Source: Mesotaenium endlicherianum (lineage: Eukaryota; Streptophyta; Zygnematophyceae; Zygnematales; Mesotaeniaceae). Taken from it: a DNA stretch of 23,343 bases. The notes under the pieces were generated by a model. It was given only the letters and a program-made list of their open reading frames with translations. It had not been told where the DNA came from and did no database searches. Shown piece after piece: positions 9,324 through 19,445 of the stretch; positions within the stretch are counted from its first letter, which is position 1, and each line of letters starts with the position of its first letter. Both the position numbers and the translations under genes were made by a program. The stretch lies in the NCBI GenBank assembly GCA_009602735.1, contig WELA01009928.1, positions 116,986-140,328 on the forward strand, read 5' to 3'.

Positions 9324-10604
9324 ATGGCCGATCCTCAAGACCAACAGCAAGCTTTCGAAGGAAGCCCTTCCTCTCCAAGACACCCTCCTCCAGCGCCGAT
9401 GGGAGAGCCCACTCAAGAAAATCTGCAACAACAAGAAGCACCACAAGGAGGAGCACACCCTCCTCCAGCGTCGATGGGAGAGCCTACTCAAGGAAATCTG
9501 CAACAACAAGAAGCACCACAAGGAGGAGCACCGTCAAATCCCGTGGCAGCCGCTATAGCAAAGTTGACCCCACCACAAGGAGTTCCCGCAAATGAGTGGG
9601 CAGCCTTCCTAATGACCGTCCACAACCAAGTGGGCTTGGCCACCTATGAAGCAACCGTGCAAGCGTCAAGAGAAGCTATGGCTGCCATGGTTGCCCCTAT
9701 TGCGAGCAATGCTCAAAATCCAGCCCCGGCTCAAGCGCCTCCACAAGAGCCAACGAGAGCAAGGAAACTCATCAAGCCCGGCAAACCCGACACTTTCAAC
9801 CCCGGGAAAGGTGCCAACCTGAATTTATGGCTCTACCAAGTGGAGACGTACCTCGCGTTCCTTGAAGTACCCGAGGAGGACTACGTTCCCTTTGCCGTTA
9901 CCTTACTTAGAGGAGCAGCAACATCATGGTGGCGTAACTATCAAGCGGCTATATATCAAGCTATGGCGCACCCCATGCTCGGCCAAGAGCCCCCACCATC
10001 ATATGCAAGATGGGCAGATTTTCGTGAGGCCCTCAAGAAGCAATTCATGCCCATCAATGCGGAGAAGATTGCCCGAGGAAAGCTCCACCATCTCAAGCAA
10101 ACGACGTCCGTTCAAGAGTATACATCCAGATTTCACGCCCTCACTCTTGAGATCCCCAACATGTCTCTCGAGGAGAAGATTGACCGTTACATCTTTGGCC
10201 TCAAACCCAAGGTGGCAAAGGAAGTGGAGTTACGCGACTTGACGGACTTCTCAAAGATCATTGAAGTGGCCCAAAAGGTGGATACCTTGGATTTCAAGCA
10301 CTCCGTGCCTTCATCTTCACGGGTACCGACGACGCGGGTGTACGCAGCCCCTTCCACATCCGAATCTGGACCCACACCCATGGAAATCGGAGTTATTAAA
10401 AGGGACCCCGCGGCTGCCCGGAAGAGTGGAAGACCCTCCAATGACACTTATGATGCAAGAAACCAGCAAGGAGTGAAAGCAAGACTCTCCCCGGCTGAAA
10501 AAGAAGCTCTCATGACGGCTGGACTATGCTTCTATTGCAAGGAAAAGGGCCATCGTGCACTTTCATGCCCCAAAAAGTTGTCAAAAAACGGACAGCGCCG
10601 GTAG
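9324..10604 (+). CDS. gag: Chromovirus Gag polyprotein, 426 aa
   Basis: Gag forms the virus-like particle and packages the element RNA. The ATG at 9324 is the first after the primer-binding site, leaving a 24-nt gap. Residues 20-69 are a near-exact tandem duplication of a 25-aa Pro/Gln-rich unit. The retrotransposon capsid domain spans about 165-300, with [30 protein letters not shown], the [11 protein letters not shown] segment and [12 protein letters not shown]2CX4HX4C zinc knuckle (C402, C405, H410, C415) lies near the end, typical of RNA-binding nucleocapsid. The frame closes with TAG at 10602-10604, inside a predicted hairpin and shortly after a slippery heptamer. It overlaps pol by 79 bp. 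No protease is encoded in this frame. Confidence 0.96.
   Translation: MADPQDQQQAFEGSPSSPRHPPPAPMGEPTQENLQQQEAPQGGAHPPPASMGEPTQGNLQQQEAPQGGAPSNPVAAAIAKLTPPQGVPANEWAAFLMTVHNQVGLATYEATVQASREAMAAMVAPIASNAQNPAPAQAPPQEPTRARKLIKPGKPDTFNPGKGANLNLWLYQVETYLAFLEVPEEDYVPFAVTLLRGAATSWWRNYQAAIYQAMAHPMLGQEPPPSYARWADFREALKKQFMPINAEKIARGKLHHLKQTTSVQEYTSRFHALTLEIPNMSLEEKIDRYIFGLKPKVAKEVELRDLTDFSKIIEVAQKVDTLDFKHSVPSSSRVPTTRVYAAPSTSESGPTPMEIGVIKRDPAAARKSGRPSNDTYDARNQQGVKARLSPAEKEALMTAGLCFYCKEKGHRALSCPKKLSKNGQRR
9381..9530 (+). repeat. 75-bp tandem duplication within gag
   Basis: Two in-frame copies (9381-9455 and 9456-9530) encode a 25-residue unit beginning HPPPA and ending [10 protein letters not shown]. They differ at three residues (P/S, E/G and the linked codon changes are visible), so the duplication is older than a sequencing artefact but recent in the element. 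Confidence 0.9.
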
Positions 10605-13600
10605 GCCAGGAGCCTACCACCCCAAGACCCACTTCACGAGAAGGCAACACGCCAAGTGAGGTGGAGACCCCCGTTGAAGACGACGTTCCAGCCCCAATGA
10701 GTTTGAGAGGTTACCTTGGAGGAGAGAAGGTCCACATCTTGGTGGATAGCGGAGCTCAAGGCAACTTCATTGCTGCAGATTTTGCCACCAAGCACGGTAT
10801 TACTATGCGAACTCTTGACCACGACGAGGAGATTATGATGCCCGATGGATTCTCCTATACTACCCCTTCCAAGAAGACGTACCCCTTGGCACTCTCTATC
10901 AAGTCCTTCAAGGATAGAGTAGTGTTCTCCCCCATGCAATTGGGCAAGTACGACGTCATCCTAGGGACGCCTTGGTTGACCAAGCACAACCCCCAAGTTG
11001 ATTGGAGGACCGGTACTATCAAGATCAAGAATGACATCACTTCAAGAATCTGTATTTTGCGCGCAATCCAGAATATCCAGACCCAAGACATCCAGAAGCC
11101 GGCACACGAGATACTATTGTCCGCCCTCCAACTCAAGAGACTTGTGAGGAAGGGACACGAGCTTCTTTTGGCCTTGATCACGCCAAAAGACATCAAGAAA
11201 GACATCGAGAGTCAAGAAGGCAGCCCCGTTCCCAAGGAGATACAAGAAGTCTTTGAGGACTACAAAGAAGTGTTCTCCCCGGAATTGCCCAAGGGCCTAC
11301 CCCCCAAAAGATTCGTAGACCACAAGATAGAGTTGGAGCCCGGAAGCAAGCCCATCTCTCGGCCTACGTTCAAAATGTCATACACGGAGCTAGACGAAGT
11401 CAAGAAGCAAATCAAGGAGCTACTGGAGCATGGCTTCATTCGACCTAGCAAGTCGCCATTTGGAGCCCCGGTGCTATTTGTCAAGAAGAAAGATGGTACC
11501 TTGAGGATGTGTGTGGACTATCGCGCCCTCAACAAGATCACCATCAAGAATCGATACCCGCTGCCGCGCATGGATGAGCTCATGGACCGGCTGGTTGGAG
11601 CCAAGTACTTCACGAAGATTGACTTACGGAGCGGCTACCACCAGATTCGCATCGCAGAACCGGACATAGAGAAGACGGCATTCAGGACAAGATATGGACA
11701 TTTTGAGTTCATGGTCCTGCCATTTGGACTCACCAACGCGCCAGCAACTTTCATGACTATGATGAACACCATATTTCAGCCCATGTTGGACAGATTTGTG
11801 GTGGTATTCATCGATGACATCCTTATCTACAGCAAGACCCTTGAAGAGCATGCGAGACACTTGAAAGAAGTCCTTGAAGTATTGAAGCAAAACAAGCTGT
11901 TTGCGAAGGAGTCAAAATGCGAGTTTGCCAAACAAGAAGTGGAGTTCCTAGGTCTCCACGTGACTGCTGATGGCATCAAGATAGACCCCAAGAAGACCAC
12001 GGTGGTGGAGGAATGGCCAACCCCCACGACCAAGAAAGAACTCCAGTCATTCTTGGGATTTGCCAATTGGTACAGAAAATTCATCCAAGGCTTCTCGCAC
12101 ATAGCAGCCCCCCTGACAGATCTACTCAAGAAGGACAGGCTATATACATGGACCGAGAAAGAGGAAGAGGCATTTCAAGAGTTAAAGCGAAGATTGACCA
12201 CATCCCCGGTGCTCACACTCCCAAGTCCAAACCCAGATTGGCCCTTCCACGTCATCACCGATGCATCTTCCTATGCAATAGGAGCAATCCTGCTTCAAGA
12301 CCAAGGCAAGGGACTGCAGCCCATCGCCTACGAGTCAAGGAAGCTAAATCCAGCCGAGCAAAATTATACAACCACGGAGCGAGAGGCATTGGCGATTGTA
12401 CATGCCTTGAAGGTTTGGCGCTGCTACGTTGAAGGACGCAAAGTACTGGTCACCACGGACCACGAGGCGTTAAAGCACCTCCAGACGCAGCCGTATCTCT
12501 CAAGGAGACAAGCAAGATGGAGCGGATACTTGCAACAATACAACATCACGATTCAGTACCAGCCCGGCAAGACAAACCCGGCTGACCCCCTCTCAAGACT
12601 GCAATTAAATGCAGTGATGGTATCCCTGAAGACAGATCTGGAAGCTCGATTTTCAGCCGCCTATGAAAGAGACCCTTACTACAAGAACGGAGAAGCAGCC
12701 TTGGACCCATGCAAGAAGCAAGAAGGCAATTATTGGGTGAGGCAAGATACGGGCCAGAGATGTGTTCCTAATGACTTAGACCTCCGGCTCTTGCTTCTAC
12801 GAGAAGCACACGACAACCCTCTTGGAGGACACTTTGGAATCCTAAGGACCACGGGCGTTCTAGCTAGGACTTATTGTTGGCCAGGCATGTCTAAGCAAGT
12901 CAAGGAGTACTGCAGGAGCTGTGACACATGCCAAAGAATCAAGCCATCATCGCAAAAGGCGGGAGGACTCCTCCAACCACTACCAATCCCCGAAAGACAA
13001 TGGACGGACATCTCAATGGACCTTATCGTGGACTTGCCCGTGACACCTCGAGGCCATAATGCAATACTCACGGTGGTGGACAGACTTACCAAGATGGCTC
13101 ATTTTATTCCCACGACGACTAAGGCTACAGCACCACAACTTGCAAGACTCATCTTTGACAACATCTTCCGACTCCATGGACTACCATCAAGAATTGTGTC
13201 AGATAGAGATCCAAGATTCACAAGCCATTTCTGGAAAAATCTCTTCAAGAACTTGGGTACATCGCTGGATATGTCTACTGCCTACCACCCACAATCAGAT
13301 GGGCAAACCGAGCGTATGAATCGTACCCTAAAGACCTCTCTAAAGGCCTACGTGTCTACCCTCGAGCAAGACTGGGACATGTACTTGACCCCCCTCGAGT
13401 TTGCCTACAACAACACTACGCAGGCCTCTACCCAAGAGTCCCCATTCTTCCTCAACTATGGCTTCCATCCGACCACGCCACTGAGCTTCACGGCTGGCCA
13501 TGATGAAGTACCTGCAGCCACAGATTTTATGGAGACATTAGAAGCAGCCCTTACAGCAGCGAAGAAAGCTCTACAACACGCGCAAGATGCTCAAGCAAGA

Positions 13601-14191
13601 GTGGCGAACAGATCCAGAAGAGAAATTACGTACAGAGTGGGTGACAACGTGTTACTATCATCCAAGAACATTTCCCTGAACAACAGGCCTGCCGGCAGCA
13701 AGTTCTCTCCCAAGTATTTGGGACCCTTCAAGATTATCCAGCAAGTCAACCCCGTTGCTTTCAAGCTAGAACTTCCCCAGACTATGCACATCGACCCCGT
13801 ATTCCACGCTTCCCTCTTCAAGCCATATGTGCAACCCGACAACAAGTTCCCAGGACGTGTGACAACCCCACCAGCCCCAACAATAGTGGATGATCATTTG
13901 GAGTACGAAGTGGAAGACATAGTGGCTATGAGAAATTTCAGGAGACAGCAGCAATACTTGATCAAGTGGAAAGGATATCCAGATTCGGAGAATAGTTGGG
14001 TGGCGGCGCACTACCTTGACAAAGTTCAGAGAAAGTTGAAGCGCTTCCATGCCGCCAACCCCCATCTTGGACCAGCCCCAAGTCTCTCTACTAGAAGCCC
14101 GAAGACTTCAGGGAGGCAGCCTGCCACCATCAAGAAGCAGCAGAAGACCCCTTGGAGGCAGCCTGCAAGAACAAGAAAGAGGAAAAATTGA
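10526..14191 (+). CDS. pol: Chromovirus Pol polyprotein: protease, RT, RNase H, integrase, chromodomain (1,221 codons)
   Basis: Pol copies the element RNA and integrates the cDNA. Domains by codon of the open frame: aspartic protease with D74-S75-G76; reverse transcriptase about 290-480 with D366 and FIDD (D430, D431); RNase H with D579, E620 and D645; integrase zinc finger H762, H769, C799, C802; integrase core D832, D893, E929, with exactly 35 residues between the last two (DD35E); GPF motif at 1066-1068; chromodomain about 1126-1170. Cage residues Y1127, W1148 and Y1151 of the chromodomain are all kept, so methyl-lysine binding is plausible. A basic tail follows. The frame opens with an ATG at 10526, but this lies inside the gag zinc-knuckle coding region. 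Entry by -1 frameshift near 10589 is more likely, which would make the leading codons non-native. All catalytic residues are present and there is no internal stop. Confidence 0.97.
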   Translation: MLLLQGKGPSCTFMPQKVVKKRTAPVGQEPTTPRPTSREGNTPSEVETPVEDDVPAPMSLRGYLGGEKVHILVDSGAQGNFIAADFATKHGITMRTLDHDEEIMMPDGFSYTTPSKKTYPLALSIKSFKDRVVFSPMQLGKYDVILGTPWLTKHNPQVDWRTGTIKIKNDITSRICILRAIQNIQTQDIQKPAHEILLSALQLKRLVRKGHELLLALITPKDIKKDIESQEGSPVPKEIQEVFEDYKEVFSPELPKGLPPKRFVDHKIELEPGSKPISRPTFKMSYTELDEVKKQIKELLEHGFIRPSKSPFGAPVLFVKKKDGTLRMCVDYRALNKITIKNRYPLPRMDELMDRLVGAKYFTKIDLRSGYHQIRIAEPDIEKTAFRTRYGHFEFMVLPFGLTNAPATFMTMMNTIFQPMLDRFVVVFIDDILIYSKTLEEHARHLKEVLEVLKQNKLFAKESKCEFAKQEVEFLGLHVTADGIKIDPKKTTVVEEWPTPTTKKELQSFLGFANWYRKFIQGFSHIAAPLTDLLKKDRLYTWTEKEEEAFQELKRRLTTSPVLTLPSPNPDWPFHVITDASSYAIGAILLQDQGKGLQPIAYESRKLNPAEQNYTTTEREALAIVHALKVWRCYVEGRKVLVTTDHEALKHLQTQPYLSRRQARWSGYLQQYNITIQYQPGKTNPADPLSRLQLNAVMVSLKTDLEARFSAAYERDPYYKNGEAALDPCKKQEGNYWVRQDTGQRCVPNDLDLRLLLLREAHDNPLGGHFGILRTTGVLARTYCWPGMSKQVKEYCRSCDTCQRIKPSSQKAGGLLQPLPIPERQWTDISMDLIVDLPVTPRGHNAILTVVDRLTKMAHFIPTTTKATAPQLARLIFDNIFRLHGLPSRIVSDRDPRFTSHFWKNLFKNLGTSLDMSTAYHPQSDGQTERMNRTLKTSLKAYVSTLEQDWDMYLTPLEFAYNNTTQASTQESPFFLNYGFHPTTPLSFTAGHDEVPAATDFMETLEAALTAAKKALQHAQDAQARVANRSRREITYRVGDNVLLSSKNISLNNRPAGSKFSPKYLGPFKIIQQVNPVAFKLELPQTMHIDPVFHASLFKPYVQPDNKFPGRVTTPPAPTIVDDHLEYEVEDIVAMRNFRRQQQYLIKWKGYPDSENSWVAAHYLDKVQRKLKRFHAANPHLGPAPSLSTRSPKTSGRQPATIKKQQKTPWRQPARTRKRKN
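10583..10618 (+). promoter_or_regulatory. Putative programmed -1 ribosomal frameshift signal between gag and pol
   Basis: In the gag frame the codons are TCA AAA AAC, which gives the canonical X-XXY-YYZ heptamer A-AAA-AAC at 10583-10589. Ten nt later GGTAGGC (10600-10606) and GCCTACC (10612-10618) form a perfect 7-bp stem with a CAGGA loop, and the gag stop TAG lies within the stem. A -1 slip on this heptamer moves ribosomes exactly into the pol frame. Frame offset, heptamer phase and downstream structure all agree. Function is inferred, not shown. Confidence 0.75.
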
Positions 14192-14949
14192 CATTAGACA
14201 CTCTTCTCTTCTCGCAGTTTCTGGACAGAAAACTAAAACTGCTACTGGTAATAGGTCTCTGCATAATAAATTCTGAAAATTTACCTGGCTGTAGTCCATG
14301 AGTAGCCGGTCATTTAGAGTCCAAGTTTGCTCAATTTGGAGCACTGGTGAGAGAGATATGATGCTCTAAGTAGAAGGGGGTCAGGCTGCTGGCATTGTTA
14401 GGACAGAATATGCCTTCTGACATTGTGCCTTCCCCTGAACTTGGAATGCTCTGAAACTCAAGACTCTGGTAGAACATCTTACAGCGCCCAGTTTGAGACT
14501 TAGTTTGCAGAATTTGGAGAAGTATAGAAGGACTTATGATTTTCAGAAGTTTCTGCACAGATTTGGAGGAGTGCCTACTCTCTCAGCTCTCAACGACACT
14601 CCAGAAATGAGAATGCTCTCAAATTTGGTGACCCGGTAGAGTTCTCCGACGCGGTCCGTCTGGCACTCGAATTTTCAGATTTGGAGCAGTTCTGTGGCCG
14701 CTATGAATTTTTGAGTTCGTGGCAGATTCTGGGCCAACTTGTACAATTTTCTTTATCATTAAGGAGTAGGCTAGCCAATAAGGTCACACCACCTACGACC
14801 TTGCCTAGTCTACCTTACATGTGTAGCACCTGACTTGGCGCCTTTGACTAGTCCTCTTCACATGTGTGGCATCTGACTTGAAACTGTTGACTAGTTTGCT
14901 CCACATGTGTAAGACCTGACTTGACGCGCCGAGACGTCGCTTTTTCTAT
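14192..14949 (+). other. Untranslated spacer between pol and polypurine tract
   Basis: This stretch of about 760 bp has no sizeable coding frame on the plus strand. A degenerate word, ATTTGGAG and near variants, recurs between about 14333 and 14680 at irregular spacing. Near its end lies a 43-bp tandem repeat. No env-like or antisense gene is supported. Confidence 0.7.
14815..14939 (+). repeat. 43-bp tandem repeat, about three copies, upstream of the polypurine tract
   Basis: ACATGTGT recurs at 14817, 14860 and 14903, a constant 43-bp period. Each copy is followed by a diverged CTGACTTG block, and the first two by TTGACTAGT. Copies are imperfect, so the array is not new. Confidence 0.85.
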
Positions 14950-14960
14950 CGGGGGGGTGA
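14950..14960 (+). other. Polypurine tract
   Basis: A run of seven G followed by TGA directly precedes the 3' LTR, the standard position of the plus-strand primer. It is interrupted by one T. Confidence 0.75.
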
Positions 14961-15463
14961 TGTAGTGATTTGAGTTATTATATATTAGTTTGCATATATT
15001 TTAATGTTTTCAAATATATTTGGAGTAGTATTGTGTGGAGTCAAGTGTGAATAGGTACTCTAGTAACTTGGTTCATGTCCTTTGAACCTTCCAAGGCATT
15101 TTCGAAGTTAGAGGAAAGACCTAGAAGAACTCCATGTGGCAAAAGTCAGATGTGCCATTTTTAGGTCAAAAGGACATGTGTACATTATTCTAGAAAGAGG
15201 TGGCAAGTTTTGGGATGTGTTGGGTGCCAACACATCAACATACACCTTCCTAGAAATTACTTATGTAGCAAGTATATAAACAAGAGCTAGAACATAGAAA
15301 GACAGGGGAGAATCACTCTTGTACTTGCCAAAATCCAGAAATATATTAACTTTCAAGAAGCCATCTCTCTTTCAAGAAGCTACCACTTGTGTTCAAAGAT
15401 CCTTGTCTTGAATAGATAAAGTATTCTGTTTTACTAAGTACCTTATCTATCTGTTTCACTACA
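14961..15463 (+). repeat. 3' long terminal repeat (503 bp)
   Basis: This is the same length as the 5' LTR, with no gaps and seven mismatches. Differences are A at 14987, T at 14991, GGGG at 15305-15308 (TTCC in the 5' copy) and C at 15442. The GGGG change removes one of the four TTCnnGAA motifs. Confidence 0.97.
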
Positions 15464-15468
15464 ACTTT
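15464..15468 (+). repeat. Target-site duplication, right copy (ACTTT)
   Basis: Exact match to 8779-8783, immediately after the terminal CA of the 3' LTR. Confidence 0.95.
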
Positions 15469-16816
15469 GAAGCATTGATGTTTTTGTACGTCAGAATGTA
15501 GTTGGCAAGGTGCGGCAAATGGTGCATATTCAATGCAATGTAAAGGTTTCACTTTAAAATGCAACATTATCTTCTATGTATCCATATCTATGTTGTAGAA
15601 ATGTGTTGATTGTTCGTTGATCAAGTCAACTTTCCAAGATGGAACTTTAGGTACGCCACTAAATAATAGTGACATTCAATGACAGTTGTCGATATGCACC
15701 TAGAGCTTAAGTGAACTAAAACGTATACAGCTGATAAGTCTTTTGAAATAAAGGCGCAAGATTGTGACTTTTTTTCAATTGCGGCAAACCATGAAATTGT
15801 TGGCTAATCTCAATAAAGCGCGTATCTTCGCGGCACGACTTGCAAGTTTGGCGAAAAAAATCAATAGTAGGCAGTTTCTTGCGACAGTTAGCACCCCATG
15901 CAGCATACCAGCGTCTCAATATACAAAAGAATCCGGGCGAAGAGGACCCTCGTATTAAGCAAAAACGTACTATACTTGAGACTCGAGAGCTGCTCGAGGC
16001 ACTTGCATGTCATCGCCATCTCATGCTTTGTTTGTGACTCCTCGATCTAATGACGCATGTTGGCTCTCTCCTGACTAACCGATTCCAAAAAAGAGGGTCG
16101 TGACGCCGCGTTCGCACATGTTTACAGAACATCCGCAGTACTACGTGTACTTACTTATGCTCATTTGAGTTGCCACTTGGCATACTTGCATGGAGCAGTT
16201 TTTTAGCCGGCTGGTTCTCACTGCAGGTTCTGTCTGAATCTCACAAGATTCTCACCTCGCAGTTTTCACTGAGTTCCCAAAATCTTAATGGGTTCCCATT
16301 GGTTCGCATCTGGTTTGGAGGCCAAGCAAAGTCCAAAGCTGGGCCAAGCAGCTAAAACCAGGTTGGGCACAAGCTTCGGCCGAGCTTCGGCCCTGTCTCA
16401 CAGGATGATGCGCAGAGGATCTCAAATTCTTTTGCACTCAATTTGACCGCCAAAGCATGCATCTTGAGGTGCCAATTGTCACCTTTTCCAACACTGTCAA
16501 GTTCGTAGTGCCACGTTGTTTCTATGGGCTTGACTATACGCAGAAAGTAGCACAGTAGAAGAGAGCAGCAGGGAGTCCAATTTACACCAAATCCGTAGCA
16601 ACTGATAGCAGCAGAAGTTTGATCTTCTATTTCTGTCGTTAGAAGGTGCAGACAGAAATGTCAGTTTTCACCTTGGAACATTACATCGAGTCTGCGTAAA
16701 GTGCATGTAATTCTCGAGTCTTCTTTTGATAAGGAAGTTCATACGGCGAAGCTTCTGCTACGAGGATCAGTCACATTGGTGAGGATTAAGCTTACAAGGC
16801 CAAAAGATATATAGCC
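15464..16816 (+). promoter_or_regulatory. Upstream region of the LEA-like gene
   Basis: This is 1.35 kb without a supportable gene. An ACGTG core (16143-16147, in ctacgtgtac) could be an abscisic-acid response element, which would suit a LEA gene, but a single pentamer is weak evidence. A short direct repeat AGCTTCGGCC occurs twice in tandem at about 16372-16392. The short open frames match nothing I recognise. Confidence 0.4.
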
Positions 16817-19445
16817 ATGAGGTCGTCAAAGATTCTTCGCCAAGCTGTTTTATTGCAACTGAGGGGCCAACACTGTTCAAAATTTTCCTCACAGTCAGGG
16901 CCCACACGCTACGTTGAGTCCCTGAGTATAACTACAAAAAATGCATCCCATGAAAAACGCCGTCCGGATAGCTTGACTGATATTAGGTCTAGCCAAAGAT
17001 CTAGTTGGCTACATACGCAGTCAACTCCAACTGCTCACGCCGATGCAAAATTGGTGAGTTGGATACAGCTCTTTCAGAGGGCATAGCTGTTTTTGCGACC
17101 CTGTCTTCTTACCTGGTACTAGGTAGATAGGATTATCAGAATTACATTATGGTCTAAATTATTCTTAATTGTGAATAATGAATTGGTTGTGCAAGAATTG
17201 GATAATAGCTGGTTATACATTTGTACTTTGTTCACTGCACCTATCGTTGAGGAATGTTCGTTATTGAAGCTGTACACTCGATACTGCCTCCACATGTGAC
17301 GAGGCATGTAAAAGCTGCCCCTTGCTTTGGTATAGCTGCAGTAAGATGTCTGTTGGTCATGTGTTTGCTTCAAAACCTAGCACTTTTCAACATCCCAGTC
17401 AAAGTACCAGAACGCGTGCTTTTTCAAAGAGTTCTCAATGGCTCAAGCCATAGGGTGATATCAGTTTTGGAGCGACTTTGTACTGTAGAGTCGCTCATTT
17501 TGTGTCAGCCTGCTCGACTAGTTTTTTAACAAGAGAAAAATGAAATGTGGTTGTTGCCGGAGCAGAAGCACACTTCTTCCAGCAACTCTTAGGTTTAAAG
17601 GTGGTTCCAGCAAATTAAATGTTCATTATGCACATATCTTTTAGTTAGCAAGTATTGATTATCTTATTTTTTAAAGTGTCTGCAGCATAAAACTGAGGAC
17701 TTGGAGTCGGAGGCTATGGTGGGTGAGGGAGGCGGGACATTTGACCATCCAACCTGGTCCGCAAAACACGCGGAGACAGGTATGAAAAAGGACTTACCCC
17801 AAGTCGGTTCCTGATTGGCCAGAGCCAAGGAAACCCTGAAGTTTGAGTTCACTTGCAGTGAAACAGTAAATTGCAGTAAATTGCATTGGGTCAGAGGCTT
17901 GGATTGTCTGGTTGATTGTAACGTTTTATTTTTGGGTTTTTGTTTTAAGTTCCTTCCTAATGTTATTCGTCCCTCCCTCCACTATTGTAAACTATTTTCC
18001 TTTGCTGATGGTGTATGGGCACTACAGTGACATTCTGGCAACAATATTTGAGGCCGACATAATGGCTTGCATTTTACTTGCTTTCGCCTTATTTTCCATC
18101 GTCAGTTCTGCAGCTCAAGCACAGGAATGAGGCGTACAACTGACCATGACTATGGTCATCTTTTGTAGGCACAACCTCCAATCACATAATTTAATGAGAA
18201 AGAGGAGAGCGCCTACAATTTGCATGTGACCATGACCATAATCTGGAGAGTCGCGAGAACCTAGATGCCCATCTTATGCTGACGTCTGAACGAGTTATTA
18301 GCTTATTTGGTGGGGTTAATGAGATTAGTCTTCTGTACTTAAGATGGGACACGAGCGAGGAGCTGCTCCATCCTAGTTGGTTGCCACTTAACTTCAGACT
18401 CCGTGAAGTTGCAAGAAGCCCTCGTCTCCCCCTTGTTGTAGCCCGTCACCTTGAGCTACGACTCACGCAGAAGGAATCAGGTTAAGGCCCTAACGATTGA
18501 GGTACTGAAACTGCACTTGCAGCCGATGGGAGTGCGAAGAGAGCCGGGGATGGAGCCAAGGAGGCCTTTGATGGCGCGTCTGAGAAGGTGCAGAGCACGG
18601 CTCAGCAGGTGAAGGATGCCGCCAGCGATGCCGGGAAGGCAGCCACCCGGAACGCGACATCGGCCGCAGAGAGTGCGGCCGAGAAAGCCAAAGAGCAGGG
18701 CCGCTCCGCGGCGGAGTCTGCGGCGGACGTGAAAGAGGCCGGCCAGAGGGCTGGCCGTGCGGCTGCGGACAAGGCGAGGGCGGGCGGCGAAGAGCTTGCC
18801 GGCGCAGCCAAGCAGCAGGGGGCGCGCTTGGCCGAGACGGCCCAGGGCTTGAAGGAGGTGGGCGAGGAGGCGGGCAGGTCCGTGGCGCGAGACGCCAAGA
18901 CTGTGGGCCAGCGAGTCAGCGAGAAAGTGAAGGAGCAGGCGGAGTACGCCTCGGAGACGGCCAAGGACCTCAAGGAGGTGGGCCAGCTGGCGGCCGAGTC
19001 CGTCGTGAGGGACGCCAAGACGGTGGCACAGAGGGCAGGCGAGAAGCTCAAGGAGGGGGCGACCACCGCAACCGACACTGCCAAGGAGCTGAAGGAGGTT
19101 GCCGTGGAGGCTGGCAAGGCCATCAAGCGGGACACGACCACCGTCGGGGCCCGAGTTGCGGACTCGGCCAAGGAGAAGGTCGGGTACGCGACGGAGACAG
19201 CGGGGGAGCTCAAGGAGGTGGGCAAGGAGGCTGGGAAGGCTGTCAAGAGGGACACCGAGAAAGTGGCGGGCGAGGTGAAGGGCCAGGTGGGCGAGACTGC
19301 GGAGAAGGCGAGCCTCGCTGCCAAGGAGGGCCGCGAGAAGGGGGCTGAGAAGCTGGAGCAAGCGAGTGCTGAAGCGGGAGAGGCAATGAAGCGGAAGGGA
19401 GGAGAGTCTGCTGAGGCGCTCAGACGGGCAGGAAACTCTACTTAG
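16817..19445 (+). CDS. LEA_4 (group 3)-like protein with presequence-like N-terminus, three exons, 417 aa
   Basis: Group 3 LEA proteins are disordered when hydrated and fold into amphipathic helices on drying, protecting membranes and enzymes. Exons are 16817-17053 (79 codons), 17686-17779 (31 plus 1 nt) and 18523-19445 (2 nt plus 306 and stop); the introns are GT-AG and the phases join exactly. The first 30 or so residues are rich in Arg, Ser, Leu and Gln with no acidic residue before E34, resembling a mitochondrial (less likely plastid) targeting peptide. Exon 3 encodes Ala/Lys/Glu/Gly-rich sequence with five consecutive 40-residue repeats (VKEAG or LKEV at a fixed position, RD-x-x-T-V in later copies). 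There are few aromatics and no Cys in that part, as usual for LEA_4. The C-terminal exon is certain. Linking exons 1 and 2 to it rests on splice phase and spacing. It converges with the methyltransferase gene. Confidence 0.8.
18711..19310 (+). repeat. Five tandem 120-bp (40-residue) coding repeats in the LEA-like gene
   Basis: Units start at 18711, 18831, 18951, 19071 and 19191. Units 2-5 share the pattern ETA-x-x-LKEV, then A-x-x-x-x-x-RD about ten residues on. The first is more diverged (DVKEAG). The exact 120-bp register without indels suggests growth by whole-unit duplication. Forty residues is not a multiple of the classic 11-mer LEA repeat. Confidence 0.88.

Larger units (their letters stand above)
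8784..15463 (+). mobile_element. Complete Ty3/gypsy LTR retrotransposon of the chromovirus lineage (6,680 bp)
   Basis: The order is TSD, 5' LTR, tRNA primer-binding site, gag, pol (protease, reverse transcriptase, RNase H, integrase, chromodomain), untranslated spacer, polypurine tract, 3' LTR, TSD. Integrase following RNase H places it in Ty3/gypsy, and the C-terminal chromodomain places it in the chromoviruses. Gag and pol are uninterrupted, and the LTRs are 98.6% identical (7 mismatches in 503 bp, four of them adjacent), so the insertion is young and could be active. Gag and pol are in different frames, unlike the single gag-pol frame of many plant chromoviruses. No env-like frame is present. 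It lies in the intergenic space between the prohibitin and LEA genes in the same orientation as both. I cannot assign a named clade (Tekay, Reina, CRM or Galadriel) by eye. Confidence 0.97.

Noticed and set aside
10526..10588. Independent translation start of pol at the ATG at 10526
   Set aside because: It would translate the zinc-knuckle region of gag in the wrong frame; the shift site downstream explains pol expression better. Not fully excluded.
14192..14949. A third (env-like) gene in the retrotransposon
   Set aside because: No long plus-strand frame, no signal peptide or membrane segment; the stretch is short and repeat-bearing.
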